A stretch of DNA of 64,000 nt, taken from the NCBI RefSeq assembly GCF_029338575.1, contig NZ_CP119993.1, forward strand, positions 930,001 to 994,000, given 5' to 3'. Shown here one piece after another: positions 45,201 through 52,965 of this stretch; within the stretch, counting starts at the first letter, position 1, and the number at the start of each line of letters is the position of its first letter. A program made the position numbers and the translations under genes. This stretch comes from Halomarina halobia. GTDB lineage: Archaea; Halobacteriota; Halobacteria; Halobacteriales; Haloarculaceae. The notes below the pieces were generated by a model. It was not told the DNA's origin, ran no database searches, and saw only the letters and a list, made by a program, of their open reading frames with translations.

Positions 45201-46676
45201 ATGACGGAAAATATATGGTTAATAATCTTGCATAACTACATATACTCACACCGCCTACACTACCTCGGAGAAATTATCTTGGCCATTCACGCCACCCCGT
45301 TAGACGAGAGTACAGTATCAGAACTTGAGACGAGATTCCGCGGTGCACTCCTTTCACCGGAGACGGCGGAGTTCGACGAAGCCCGGACGATCTGGAACGC
45401 CATGATCGACCGACGGCCCACGTTGATCGCCCAGTGTGCGGGCGTCGCCGACGTCATCGCGGCGGTGAACTTCGCCCGCGAACAGGGCATGCCCGTCGCC
45501 GTGAAGGGCGCGGGCCACAACATCGCCGGGAACGCCAGCGTTGACGATGGGCTCGTGATTGACCTCTCGCCCATGAAGTCCGTCCGTATCGACCCAGAGG
45601 CGAAGACTGCGCGGGTCGAACCGGGCGTAATACTCGCAGAGTTCGACCACGAGGCGCAGGCGTTCGGCCTCGCCACGCCCGTCGGATACAATTCGACAAC
45701 GGGCATCTCCGGCCTGGCGCTCGGCGGGGGCTTCGGCTGGCTCTCCCGCAGGTACGGTCTCACAGCGGACAACCTCTTAGGGGCGGACGTAGTCACGGCC
45801 GATGGCAGTCTCGTTCACGCCAGCGAGGACGAACACGCCGACCTCTTCTGGGGGCTCCGCGGTGGCGGCGGCAACTTCGGCGTCGTCACGTCCTTCGAGT
45901 TCGACCTCCACGAAGTTGGGCCCGAGGTGCTCTCGGGGCTGCTCGTTCACCCGTTCGATGACACGGCCGACGTGATGGAGGCCTACCGCGAGTTCGTCGC
46001 CGAGGCCCCTGACGAGGTGACCGCCTGGATGGTCATCAGGCACGCCCCGCCGCTCCCGTTCATCCCGGAGGAGTGGCACGGCGAGAAGGTGCTCGTAATC
46101 GCAGTCTACTACGATGGCGCTCTGACCGACGGCGAGGCAGCCCTGCAGCCGCTGCGGGAGATCGGCGACCCCATCGCCGACGCCATCGGCCCCCACCCCT
46201 ACGCCGGCTGGCAGCAGGGGTTCGACGGCCTGCTCACCTCCGGGGCGCGGAACTACTGGAAGTCCCACAACTTCGTCGAGTTCACTGACGGGATGATCGA
46301 CACCTTCGTCAAGTACGGTGAGTCGCTTCCCACACCGGAGAGTGAGATTGCCATCGCCCAGCTCGGCGGTGCTATCAACGACGTGCCCGTGGACGCAACG
46401 GCGTACCCCCATCGAGATGCGGAGTTCCTCATGAACCTCCACACGCGCTGGACCACCCCGGCCCAAGACGACGAGTGCATCGCCTGGACCCGTGAGCTTC
46501 ACGAGGCGATGACTCCCCATGCTACCGGTGGCGTCTACGTCAATTTCATTCCTGAGGAGGTGGGCGAGGAGCGAGCCGCCTACCGCGAGAACTACGACCG
46601 GCTTGTAGAGCTCAAGCGGAAGTACGACCCAGACAACCTGTTCCACCGGAACCAGAACGTCGCGCCGACGGCCTGA
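45201..46676 (+). CDS. FAD-linked oxidoreductase (berberine-bridge-enzyme-like)
   Basis: A PCMH-type FAD protein. The FAD domain shows VAVKGAGHNIAGNASVDDGL (the His normally bonds covalently to FAD), GYNSTTGISGLALGGGFGWL and LFWGLRGGGGNFGVV; the C terminus has the BBE domain with NYDRLVELKRKYDPDNLFHR. The first ATG (45201) gives 26 extra residues unlike the family; a TTG at 45279 fits the usual start better, so the original ATG may be lost. Family members oxidise sugars, alcohols or alkaloid-like compounds; substrate unknown. Confidence 0.88.
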   Translation: MTENIWLIILHNYIYSHRLHYLGEIILAIHATPLDESTVSELETRFRGALLSPETAEFDEARTIWNAMIDRRPTLIAQCAGVADVIAAVNFAREQGMPVAVKGAGHNIAGNASVDDGLVIDLSPMKSVRIDPEAKTARVEPGVILAEFDHEAQAFGLATPVGYNSTTGISGLALGGGFGWLSRRYGLTADNLLGADVVTADGSLVHASEDEHADLFWGLRGGGGNFGVVTSFEFDLHEVGPEVLSGLLVHPFDDTADVMEAYREFVAEAPDEVTAWMVIRHAPPLPFIPEEWHGEKVLVIAVYYDGALTDGEAALQPLREIGDPIADAIGPHPYAGWQQGFDGLLTSGARNYWKSHNFVEFTDGMIDTFVKYGESLPTPESEIAIAQLGGAINDVPVDATAYPHRDAEFLMNLHTRWTTPAQDDECIAWTRELHEAMTPHATGGVYVNFIPEEVGEERAAYRENYDRLVELKRKYDPDNLFHRNQNVAPTA

Positions 46677-46844
46677 TTCGGTCGTCGGGCTGGTTACCCT
46701 GATCGTCCCCTCTGCGGAACTCACTCTCTCGTGCTGACCACTGTTTCAGAGAAGGAACAGGGAAATAAACGGAGACTCTTTGCTGAATGCATGCTCCGAG
46801 TCGGTCACGAAGTTCCTAATAGAGTCTGCGGAGTTTGGACTACC

Positions 46845-46870
46845 CGTCTGAATAGACAGTGCATATGCAT
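46845..46870 (-). repeat. Dispersed repeat, partial copy (reverse)
   Basis: GTCTGAATAGACAGTGCATA resembles the GCTGAATAGAGGGCGCATAT text of copy B. It lies at the 3' end of the hydrolase gene at 46870. Confidence 0.35.
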
Positions 46871-47667
46871 CAAAGTGAGTCAGCGAAATCGCTCAGGATC
46901 TGATTGAATCGCTCGGGTTCCTCGATGGTGATACAATGACCGCTTTCTTCGAATAATTCAAATCTGCTGTCCGGGACGAGTTCCGCGACCTCTTTGACAG
47001 ATTCGACGCTCCGCCACTTCTCGTCCGCTCCGGCGCACACTAACATTGGGACGTCGATGTCAGGGAAGACGTCTGGTGGTTTGCGCAAGATATCGGCGTA
47101 GATTGCGCTCTTGATCGGGGGTGGAGTACGTGATGCCTCGTCGAACATCATGGTTTCGAGTTCCCGTGGAGGTGAATCTTTGAGCAGTAATTCGTTCTCC
47201 CGTTCGATGAGACTCAGATGATCAGTCTGGATATCGACGAAGGCATCGCTGAGCCCCTTCAGCCCCATTCGTCCGAATTCGTAGTCGTCCTGCTGGAACG
47301 GGGATGGCTCAGCGTCTACATTGACCAGTGCTTGTACCCGTTCCGTTCCGAACTGATCAACATACTCCCATGTGACACCCGCACCCATCGACCACCCGAC
47401 CAGCACAACATCGTCCAGATTCCGGTTGGTGAGAAATTCGTCTACATCACGGGCATATTGGCGTACAGTGTGGCCGTGCTCTGTCTTCTCCGACCGACCG
47501 TGGCCTCTGAAATCGAGAGCTACTGTTCGATACTCGTCCGAAAGATCCGTTAGCTGTGGCTCGAAAAACCGGATCCCCATCCACGCCCCATGGAGAAACA
47601 CGAGCGGCTGCCCCTCTCCGTACTCCTCATAATAGAGGGTAGCTCCATTGCATTCGGTAACTGGCAT
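46870..47667 (-). CDS. Alpha/beta hydrolase
   Basis: 265 residues. LVFLHGAWMGIRFFEPQL, VALDFRGHGRSEKTEHGHTV, the nucleophile GWSMGAG (Ser), a catalytic Asp candidate in VPMLVCAGADEKW and the His in EESGHCITIEEP are all in order, as in the AB-hydrolase-1 family (haloperoxidase, lactonase and esterase relatives). It stands alone between repeat copies. Substrate unknown. Confidence 0.9.
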   Translation of the reverse strand: MPVTECNGATLYYEEYGEGQPLVFLHGAWMGIRFFEPQLTDLSDEYRTVALDFRGHGRSEKTEHGHTVRQYARDVDEFLTNRNLDDVVLVGWSMGAGVTWEYVDQFGTERVQALVNVDAEPSPFQQDDYEFGRMGLKGLSDAFVDIQTDHLSLIERENELLLKDSPPRELETMMFDEASRTPPPIKSAIYADILRKPPDVFPDIDVPMLVCAGADEKWRSVESVKEVAELVPDSRFELFEESGHCITIEEPERFNQILSDFADSL

Positions 47668-47704
47668 AAATTCATACTTCAGCTCGTATCCAGATAACTA
47701 TTCG

Positions 47705-47766
47705 TGCTGAACTCAGCCTCTATATTTCGCACGTCAGTGCTATCAGTTATTGAGGGTTTCAACAAA
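47705..47766 (+). repeat. Dispersed repeat, copy C
   Basis: CCTCTATATTTCGCACGTCA followed by CTATCAGTTATTGAGGGTTT and CAACAAA. It shares the 25-base block TATCAGTTRTTGAGGGTTTC plus AACAA with copy A. Confidence 0.5.
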
Positions 47767-47867
47767 CCCTCCCACTCCGATCTGACCACTCATACCGCTC
47801 TCGTTGAGGTTTGTCAGCGCCAGGAGGCGCGAGGCGCGCTTGCGAGCGTGCCGGAGCATGAGGTTCC

Positions 47868-48158
47868 ATGACTCGTCCAGATATACTCGATGATACGGCA
47901 GCCGATCACGAACGACTCGAAGCCGAATATCTCACACAGGACCGGGATGTGGCCCGGGTGGCGACGGCGGACGTCGACGAGACGACCGCACGACGACTCG
48001 TCAGTCACCTCGTCGACGACGACGTCGTGACGGCGGTCGTCGACCAGCGAGTCCACGTTCACGAACCGAGTGGCGAAGCGTTCGACTCGATTTGGCAGCT
48101 CGCCGTCTTCCATCGTGGGTGGACGGCTGGCCGGGATGCCGACGAGGAGACGTCGTAA
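47868..48158 (+). CDS. Small haloarchaeal protein of unknown function
   Basis: 96 residues, acidic: DTAADHERLEAEYLTQDRDV, VDETTARRLVSHLVDDDVVT and EPSGEAFDSIWQLAVFHRGW. No known domain is recognised; the Trp-containing end and helical pattern are common to haloarchaeal plasmid proteins. Its stop overlaps the start of the next gene (TAATG), so the two are co-translated. Confidence 0.65.
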   Translation: MTRPDILDDTAADHERLEAEYLTQDRDVARVATADVDETTARRLVSHLVDDDVVTAVVDQRVHVHEPSGEAFDSIWQLAVFHRGWTAGRDADEETS

Positions 48159-48481
48159 TGCAGCAGACGCTTTCGGGATGTGCGTTCTGCGATGCGCTTC
48201 CCGGGGCGGAGCGTGGCGCCGCCTTCACCTGGGGCAAAGACGAGCGGGTTTCGCATCCGATCTGTGTCGACTGCGCCGTCCAAGCCCGGGCCGACCCCGA
48301 CGACCGAGATCACCACGCCTGTGATAGCTGTGGCCTCGTCGTCGACACGCTCGCCGCGCTCACGAGATTTCGTGTGGATCTCGGGCATCTCGAGGGGACA
48401 CTACACCTCTGTGTCCGCTGTAGTCCTGGCGGGCTCGCAACGTACTGGACTCGAGATCTCGATGAGCATCTCGTCGAATGA
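48158..48481 (+). CDS. Zinc-ribbon protein (DUF7558-like)
   Basis: 107 residues with three Cys pairs: CAFCD near the start, HPICVDC, and CDSCG, plus CVRC at the end, so it probably binds two zinc ions. I recall the layout as the haloarchaeal family DUF7558. It is coupled to the 96-residue protein upstream. Possibly a DNA- or protein-binding accessory factor of the element. Confidence 0.7.
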   Translation: MQQTLSGCAFCDALPGAERGAAFTWGKDERVSHPICVDCAVQARADPDDRDHHACDSCGLVVDTLAALTRFRVDLGHLEGTLHLCVRCSPGGLATYWTRDLDEHLVE

Positions 48482-48566
48482 GAGGTATTGCTGACTGTTG
48501 CCCTCTCTACCACCGGAGTACAGTCTGAGCACGCCGTTTATATTCCTGTAGCACGATGGTATTACC

Positions 48567-48899
48567 ATGAAATACGCAAGTGTTAGCGTCAAGTTTCCAG
48601 TCGAGCTTGACACCGAGATCGAGCGGTTCCTCGATGAAACGGGCATCTATACAAACAAAAGCGAGTTTATCAAGGAGGCCTGCCGCGCCCACCTCCGAGA
48701 ACTCAACGACGACACAGCAATCGCTGCGCTTCGGCTTGAACAGCTACACGCCCAAGCTGAACAGAGCCGCGAGTCCGATAGTGAGATCGACGCTGAGCTC
48801 GCGGCGCTCGGCGAAAAGGTCGATGCGGACGACCTCGAACGAGCCGTCGAAGAAGCACGTGAGGAGACGTCTGAGCAGGTATACGGGTCCGACGCGTGA
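48567..48899 (+). CDS. Ribbon-helix-helix antitoxin (VapB-like)
   Basis: 110 residues. The N-terminal ribbon-helix-helix reads ASVSVKFPVELDTEIERFLD and YTNKSEFIKEACRAHLREL; the C-terminal half is acidic and helical, ending in a segment likely to bind the toxin. It overlaps the PIN gene by 4 bases (ATGA at 48896-48899), the normal arrangement for a toxin-antitoxin pair in which the antitoxin represses the operon. The antitoxin looks intact although the toxin is truncated. Confidence 0.85.
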   Translation: MKYASVSVKFPVELDTEIERFLDETGIYTNKSEFIKEACRAHLRELNDDTAIAALRLEQLHAQAEQSRESDSEIDAELAALGEKVDADDLERAVEEAREETSEQVYGSDA

Positions 48900-49132
48900 A
48901 GATTCTCGATACGAATCTGTGGGTCTTCGGGACGCTGCGAACCAACGAGCAAGCCGCTGAATTGCTTGCCGAAATTGACCGCGGTGAGACGACATCAGCG
49001 ATCAACGCATACATGGTCCAAGAAGCGCTGGCTGCAGGGAGCGCCTCGCTTCCCTCGCGACCGACCATTCGGCTAGATTGCATAGGGGTGGATGGGAGCA
49101 GCCTCCTCAGAAACGATTATCGGCTGGCATGA
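48896..49132 (+). pseudogene. Truncated PIN-domain toxin (VapC-like)
   Basis: The first 45 residues are a clear PIN start: MKILDTNLWVFGTLRTNEQA (D5 is the first metal ligand) and INAYMVQEAL (E43). The remaining 33 residues are unrelated and the later acidic ligands are missing, while PIN toxins are about 130-150 residues long. A deletion or recombination joined the truncated gene to the Doc locus that begins at 49145. The ribonuclease is probably inactive. Confidence 0.8.
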
Positions 49133-49144
49133 GAGAGTCAGCGT

Positions 49145-49543
49145 GTGACTGACGACATCGCGTATCCCTCCGTTGACCTCATCCTCGATCTACACGAGCA
49201 GATCGTCGAGGAAGGCGACGCCACGGAACCCGGAGTTCGATCGGAGGACGCGATTGCATCCACGCTGCAGTACATTTCGGAGGGGTTCTTCGACGAGGTG
49301 CCTCAGACCATACACGAAAAAGCGGTACATCTGATGCGGCTTCTTGTTGCGGATCATCCGTTCGTCGACGGGAACAAGCGAACGGCGCTCCGAACGGTGG
49401 TCGTCTTCTACATGCTGAACGGGTACACGTTCGACTACGGTGACGAGATTCGCGCCTTACTGCATCGGTTCGCAACCAACGAAGCCGCCGCCGACACCGA
49501 AACAGCAGTCGTCTACTTCCGAGCGTGCGCTCGTCGCAACTGA
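49145..49543 (+). CDS. doc: Fic/Doc-family death-on-curing toxin
   Basis: 132 residues from a GTG. The Fic motif HPFVDGNKRTAL is intact at 71-82, with the Doc-type start AYPSVDLILDLHEQIV and YISEGFFDEVPQTIHEKAVH. Doc kinases phosphorylate elongation factor Tu (aEF1A in archaea); other Fic proteins transfer AMP. The inhibitory antitoxin is normally upstream, where here only the broken VapC remains; the small protein just downstream is the other candidate partner. Confidence 0.9.
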   Translation: MTDDIAYPSVDLILDLHEQIVEEGDATEPGVRSEDAIASTLQYISEGFFDEVPQTIHEKAVHLMRLLVADHPFVDGNKRTALRTVVVFYMLNGYTFDYGDEIRALLHRFATNEAAADTETAVVYFRACARRN

Positions 49544-49561
49544 TAAAGGGACACACAGAGT

Positions 49562-49747
49562 ATGTTCGACACAGAGATGGCGTCCAGCACCGATTCCTCG
49601 GCGACGGTCGACGACGAAGTCCGCCAGCTGTACGAGCGGTATCAGGCGGCCGACAGCGACGAGGAACGCCACGAGATCGCTCTCGAAATGGGGAAGCTCG
49701 ATGGACGCCGGCACGCCGAAATCTACGCGGCACTCGAGGACGAGTGA
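49562..49747 (+). CDS. Small acidic protein downstream of Doc
   Basis: 61 residues with about one third acidic: VDDEVRQLYERYQAADSDEE and RHEIALEMGKLDGRRHAEIY. It starts 18 bases after doc and is probably co-transcribed. It has no visible DNA-binding motif. It could be the Doc antitoxin or an unrelated element protein. Confidence 0.55.
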   Translation: MFDTEMASSTDSSATVDDEVRQLYERYQAADSDEERHEIALEMGKLDGRRHAEIYAALEDE

Positions 49748-50332
49748 CTGATTCCCCTCCCCGTTGCTTTCTACGGCGTCGTTCGTGACTGCCGGCCAGC
49801 TCATTGAAGACCTACTTTCCGGGGTTCGGCCTCCAACTAACGAGGCTGCGCCCTGCAACAGGCCACACAGTCTCGAAAGCCCTCGGCCGCTCGGCATCCC
49901 CCGACCCACGCTGCGCGCCTCGTTTCACTCGGTGCTAGCGGGGTCGGGGGACGACCGAGACGGCCTCGCCCTTTCTGAGTCCACCAGGATGTCGGTTGGG
50001 TCACTGAGCGTCGTGTCCGGCTGAACAGGTGATACTCTACGGCCCGCCCCGCTCGCCGCTGCCGCCCTCTGCGTCGCTCGCGACCGACCATTCCGGGCCT
50101 GCGGGCGCTCTCCGCACCGCCCGCGCCCGTTCCGGGCTAAAATGAATCTGGTCTCGACGCCAGCGGGTAACCGCGGGGGGGTTGCGCGGCGTGGCTGCTC
50201 ACCCCCCACGCTTACTCCGCTGGACACTCGCTCCGGGCGGTCGCCGGGTCGCTCACTACGTTCGCGCCCCGAGCCTCACCTCGCTGCGCTCGATGAGACG
50301 GCGCGCGGTGCTGGTTGGGTAGCCTCCCTGAG

Positions 50333-50388
50333 GCGCGCTCTCGCTCGCGCCCCAGGGGGTGCTCGCGAAGGCGCGAGCGAGAGCGCGC
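50333..50388. repeat. 19-bp perfect inverted repeat
   Basis: GCGCGCTCTCGCTCGCGCC at 50333-50351 is the exact reverse complement of 50370-50388, with an 18-base loop. The RNA would form a very stable hairpin about 95 bases upstream of the OB-fold gene. A factor-independent terminator is unlikely because no T-run follows. Confidence 0.75.
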
Positions 50389-50464
50389 AGATGGTTCTGT
50401 CGGTCGGTGTCGTCGAAGAACCGCGATGTCATAGCATCGCGGTGTCGGGCGCGTGAGCGCCTTC

Positions 50465-50482
50465 GGAATCCAGGTAGATTCC
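50465..50482 (+). promoter_or_regulatory. Hairpin at the start codon of the OB-fold gene
   Basis: GGAATC-6-GATTCC forms a 6-bp stem that ends one base before the ATG at 50484, so it could mask translation initiation. Confidence 0.4.
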
Positions 50483-50483
50483 A

Positions 50484-51380
50484 ATGTCAAGTAAGAACGT
50501 CTTCGGTAATGAGGTTTCGGTCGATGAACAGGCATTCGATAAAGCGGACGAAGCGGCGGTCGACGAGGACGGCTTCGAAGTCGTCGATGAGACGCCGGAG
50601 TTCCGGGCGACGGTCGAGATGGAGATCCAAGCGAAGGTCGATGCCAACCACCCGGACGGGATGGTCGACACCAGTGACGAGCGAATCTACGGTGCGACCC
50701 TCGAGCAGGAAGAGCGCATTCGGGCGCGGGAGGCTGAGCTGGAGCGCATCAGTGGCCAGGCTGAACTGGGGACGCAAAACGGTCGGGAGAAGCGGACGCG
50801 AGACATCGCGGCGAAGCGGAGCGCTGAGCGACGTGTCGAGTTTCAGAAACGGGCGGCAAGCGTGAATCCGATGGCGGACCCGGAACGAGGTGATCCCCGG
50901 GCAGAACTCACGCAGGAGCAGTTGGCGGCGGTGAACAAGCAGTCGATACGGCTGGCGAAGAAGCTGGATGGCTGGTCGCGAGCGGCGATTGGTCGGCGGC
51001 TGGGTGAAGCCGTCGTCGGTAGGAAAGACCTGATGAGCGCGGTCGTCGGGGTGTTCGAGGAGTTGCAGACGGCACCTGGGACGATGATTCCCATCGGAAA
51101 GCTCAGGGACGTCAGTCGCAAAGAGGTGAGTATCGAGGGTCGTGTGACGCAGCTTTGGGAGTCGTCGAGTTCAGCGATTTCCCAAGTCGGCCTCATCGAA
51201 GACGAAAGTGGTCGAACGAAGCTGACGTCGTGGGTTGCGAGTGACCAACCCTGGATCGAAGAGGGCGAGCGTGTTCGAATTCACGGCGCGGCGAAGAACT
51301 GGTACAACGGGCGCGTCTCCGTGGCTCTGACCGGGTGGAGCACCGTTCATTTCCCCGAGCGCGGTCGGTGGTGGGAGTAG
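50484..51380 (+). CDS. OB-fold single-stranded-DNA-binding (RPA-like) protein
   Basis: 298 residues. The first 170 are highly charged and helical (LEQEERIRAREAELERISGQ, then ELTQEQLAAVNKQSIRLAKK). The C-terminal 90 residues form an OB fold: KEVSIEGRVTQLWESSSSAI, VGLIEDESGRTKLTSWVAS, GERVRIHGAAKNWYNGRVSV and a final HFPERGRWW. Such proteins occur widely on haloarchaeal plasmids and are thought to bind single-stranded DNA in replication or transfer. A T-rich stretch (CCTGTTTTTTGC, about 51400) after the stop could be a terminator. Confidence 0.8.
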   Translation: MSSKNVFGNEVSVDEQAFDKADEAAVDEDGFEVVDETPEFRATVEMEIQAKVDANHPDGMVDTSDERIYGATLEQEERIRAREAELERISGQAELGTQNGREKRTRDIAAKRSAERRVEFQKRAASVNPMADPERGDPRAELTQEQLAAVNKQSIRLAKKLDGWSRAAIGRRLGEAVVGRKDLMSAVVGVFEELQTAPGTMIPIGKLRDVSRKEVSIEGRVTQLWESSSSAISQVGLIEDESGRTKLTSWVASDQPWIEEGERVRIHGAAKNWYNGRVSVALTGWSTVHFPERGRWWE

Positions 51381-51394
51381 CCGGTCGTCGTATC

Positions 51395-51411
51395 TCCTGT
51401 TTTTTGCTACG
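51395..51411 (+). terminator. Possible T-tract terminator
   Basis: CTCCTGTTTTTTGCTACG lies 15-30 bases after the stop of the OB-fold gene. Archaeal termination commonly uses such T-runs. Confidence 0.4.
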
Positions 51412-51580
51412 TACCGGACCGACCCGGACCCCACCGCCCCACCCTCCGCTCCGTGCTCGCTCCCGGCGGTCGCTGCGCGCGCAGCCACGACCTTGATAAC
51501 AGGTCAGTCCGCGAGGCACTGAGAGTTTGTTGGCGCACCAAGGGGTGCGAGCGCCTTCGGTTCGCGTTCGCTGACCCAGT

Positions 51581-52548
51581 ATGTCCAACGAGACAGACAG
51601 CTACGAATGCGAGTACTGCGGCACCGAGTTCGAATCAGGCCCAAAGAAAGCAGGCCACATCTCGCAGAACCACCGAGATGACAAGCAGCGAGACTGTAAT
51701 TCATACGCGCGCTACAGCGTCTCGCGACGGAACTCGGTCATTCACCGACTATGAGCGAGATGGACGAAGAGGGGCGGTACACGCGGAAAACGTACAATCA
51801 CTGAATTTGGAACCTGGAACGATGCACTCCGGGAGGCGGGTCTCGAAATCAACAAACCATCGACCGTCTCGAAAGCGGAGGTTGTCGAAGCCATTCAATC
51901 ACTGAGCGAGCAGCTCGGGCATCCGCCGACGGCCGAGGAGATGAACGAGTACGGACAGTATTCGAGAAAAGCAGCCAGCAAGCACTTCGGAAGCTGGAAT
52001 AATGCGCTACGAAGTTCCGGATTCGAGCCCAATCACGAGAAAATTCCGCGTGAAGAACTCCTCGAAGAGATCCACCGATTAGCCGAGAACCTCGGTCGTG
52101 CTCCCTTCATCTCCGATTTGAAGAGCGATGGCCGGTACTCTCTCCGTGGCTACATCCGGAAATTTGGGAGTTGGAATGAAGCGATCACGACTGCAGGGTA
52201 CGAGCCATTCACCCTGTTTACCGGCCCTGACCATCCATTGTGGGCCGGGGCGGAAAAACGAGAACGGCTCTGGTACGGGCCGAATTGGAAGACAACACGA
52301 AAACGAGCGTTAGAGCGTGATTCTTACGAGTGTTACATCCAGGATGTTAAATCTCCAGTGAAACTCATCGAAATCAGTTCAGCAATAGCCTGCACGTGCA
52401 TTACATCATCCCACCACGCTCGTTTCAGGATGATGATGGAGAGATCGACTACGAACGAGCAAATATGCTCGAAAACCTCGTGACGCTTTGCGTCGAACAT
52501 CATGCACAGTGGGAAGAACTCTCTCCATTACGTCCAGATATCTCGTAA
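51581..52548 (+). pseudogene. Broken HNH homing-endonuclease-like gene
   Basis: An ATG at 51581 starts a C2H2 finger (YECEYCGTEFESGPKKAGHI). After frame changes around 51700-51800 come three homing-endonuclease-associated repeats: FGTWNDALREAGLE, then EVVEAIQSLSEQLGHPPTAE with FGSWNNALRSSGFE, then EEIHRLAENLGRAPFISDLK with FGSWNEAITTAGYE. The HNH region (NWKTTRKRALERDSYECYIQ) shifts frame around 52370 and ends LHVHYIIPPRSF, then NLVTLCVEHHAQWEEL, stop TAA at 52546-52548. The HxxI of the nuclease reads HYII for HHIV. At least three lesions make it inactive. Confidence 0.85.
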
Positions 52549-52637
52549 CAGTCGAGTGTTTCTGTAGAAGCTCCTTGTTGAAGGAATCCCAAGACCGCTC
52601 TTAGTACGTGTAGATTTTGTTGTCCCTCGAGGGGCGG

Positions 52638-52662
52638 AGGGCACAGCGATAGCGTGCCCTCA
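52638..52662 (+). promoter_or_regulatory. Hairpin upstream of the zinc-ribbon gene
   Basis: GAGGGCAC (52638-52645) and GTGCCCTC (52655-52662) form an 8-bp perfect stem with a 9-base loop, 7 bases before the ATG at 52670. Confidence 0.45.
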
Positions 52663-52669
52663 CCGAAGT

Positions 52670-52912
52670 ATGTCCAAGGAAACCACTCTCACAACACGTG
52701 AGCGACTTCGAATTCATCTTGAAGAAGCGAAACGAGCGACCACCTCTCCCATCGTCGAGGCACAGTTGACGGCCGCATTGGACGTCTGGGACAGCCTGCC
52801 GCCAACGCCGTTACAGGAGTGTCCGATCTGTGGGAAAGTTGGGTTGCCAGAACGAATCCAGCAACACAGGTGTGAAACCCAAGATCAGAATAGTGAGAGT
52901 ATTCAGTTCTAA
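52670..52912 (+). CDS. Small zinc-finger protein
   Basis: 80 residues. TTRERLRIHLEEAKRATTSP and VEAQLTAALDVWDSLPPTPL are followed by CPICGKVGLPERIQQHRC, a C2HC-type zinc site. I recall similar short proteins from haloarchaeal integrated elements. It is preceded by a hairpin (52638-52662) and convergent with the HEPN-domain gene. Function unknown. Confidence 0.7.
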   Translation: MSKETTLTTRERLRIHLEEAKRATTSPIVEAQLTAALDVWDSLPPTPLQECPICGKVGLPERIQQHRCETQDQNSESIQF

Positions 52913-52965
52913 TGCGGCGTGGTGACTCATTTCGTGACTCAAAACCCTCTACGTAAATCCAAGAA

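Larger units (their letters stand above)
49748..50483. other. GC-rich untranslated region upstream of the OB-fold gene
   Basis: About 735 bases without a credible gene. It is extremely GC-rich and holds several inverted repeats: CCCCCGACCC at 49898-49907 with GGGTCGGGGG at 49941-49950, the 19-bp perfect pair at 50333-50388, and GGAATC/GATTCC at 50465-50482 directly before the start codon. It may encode a structured leader or act as an origin or transfer site. Confidence 0.5.

Noticed and set aside
45777..46724. A 315-codon minus-strand frame opposite the FAD oxidoreductase
   Set aside because: The plus-strand protein has clear FAD and BBE motifs across the same bases, so this is a shadow frame.
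47705..47766. Reading the dispersed repeat as a transposase fragment
   Set aside because: A short VIEGFNK-type phrase recurs in two copies, but it is too short to assign to any transposase family.
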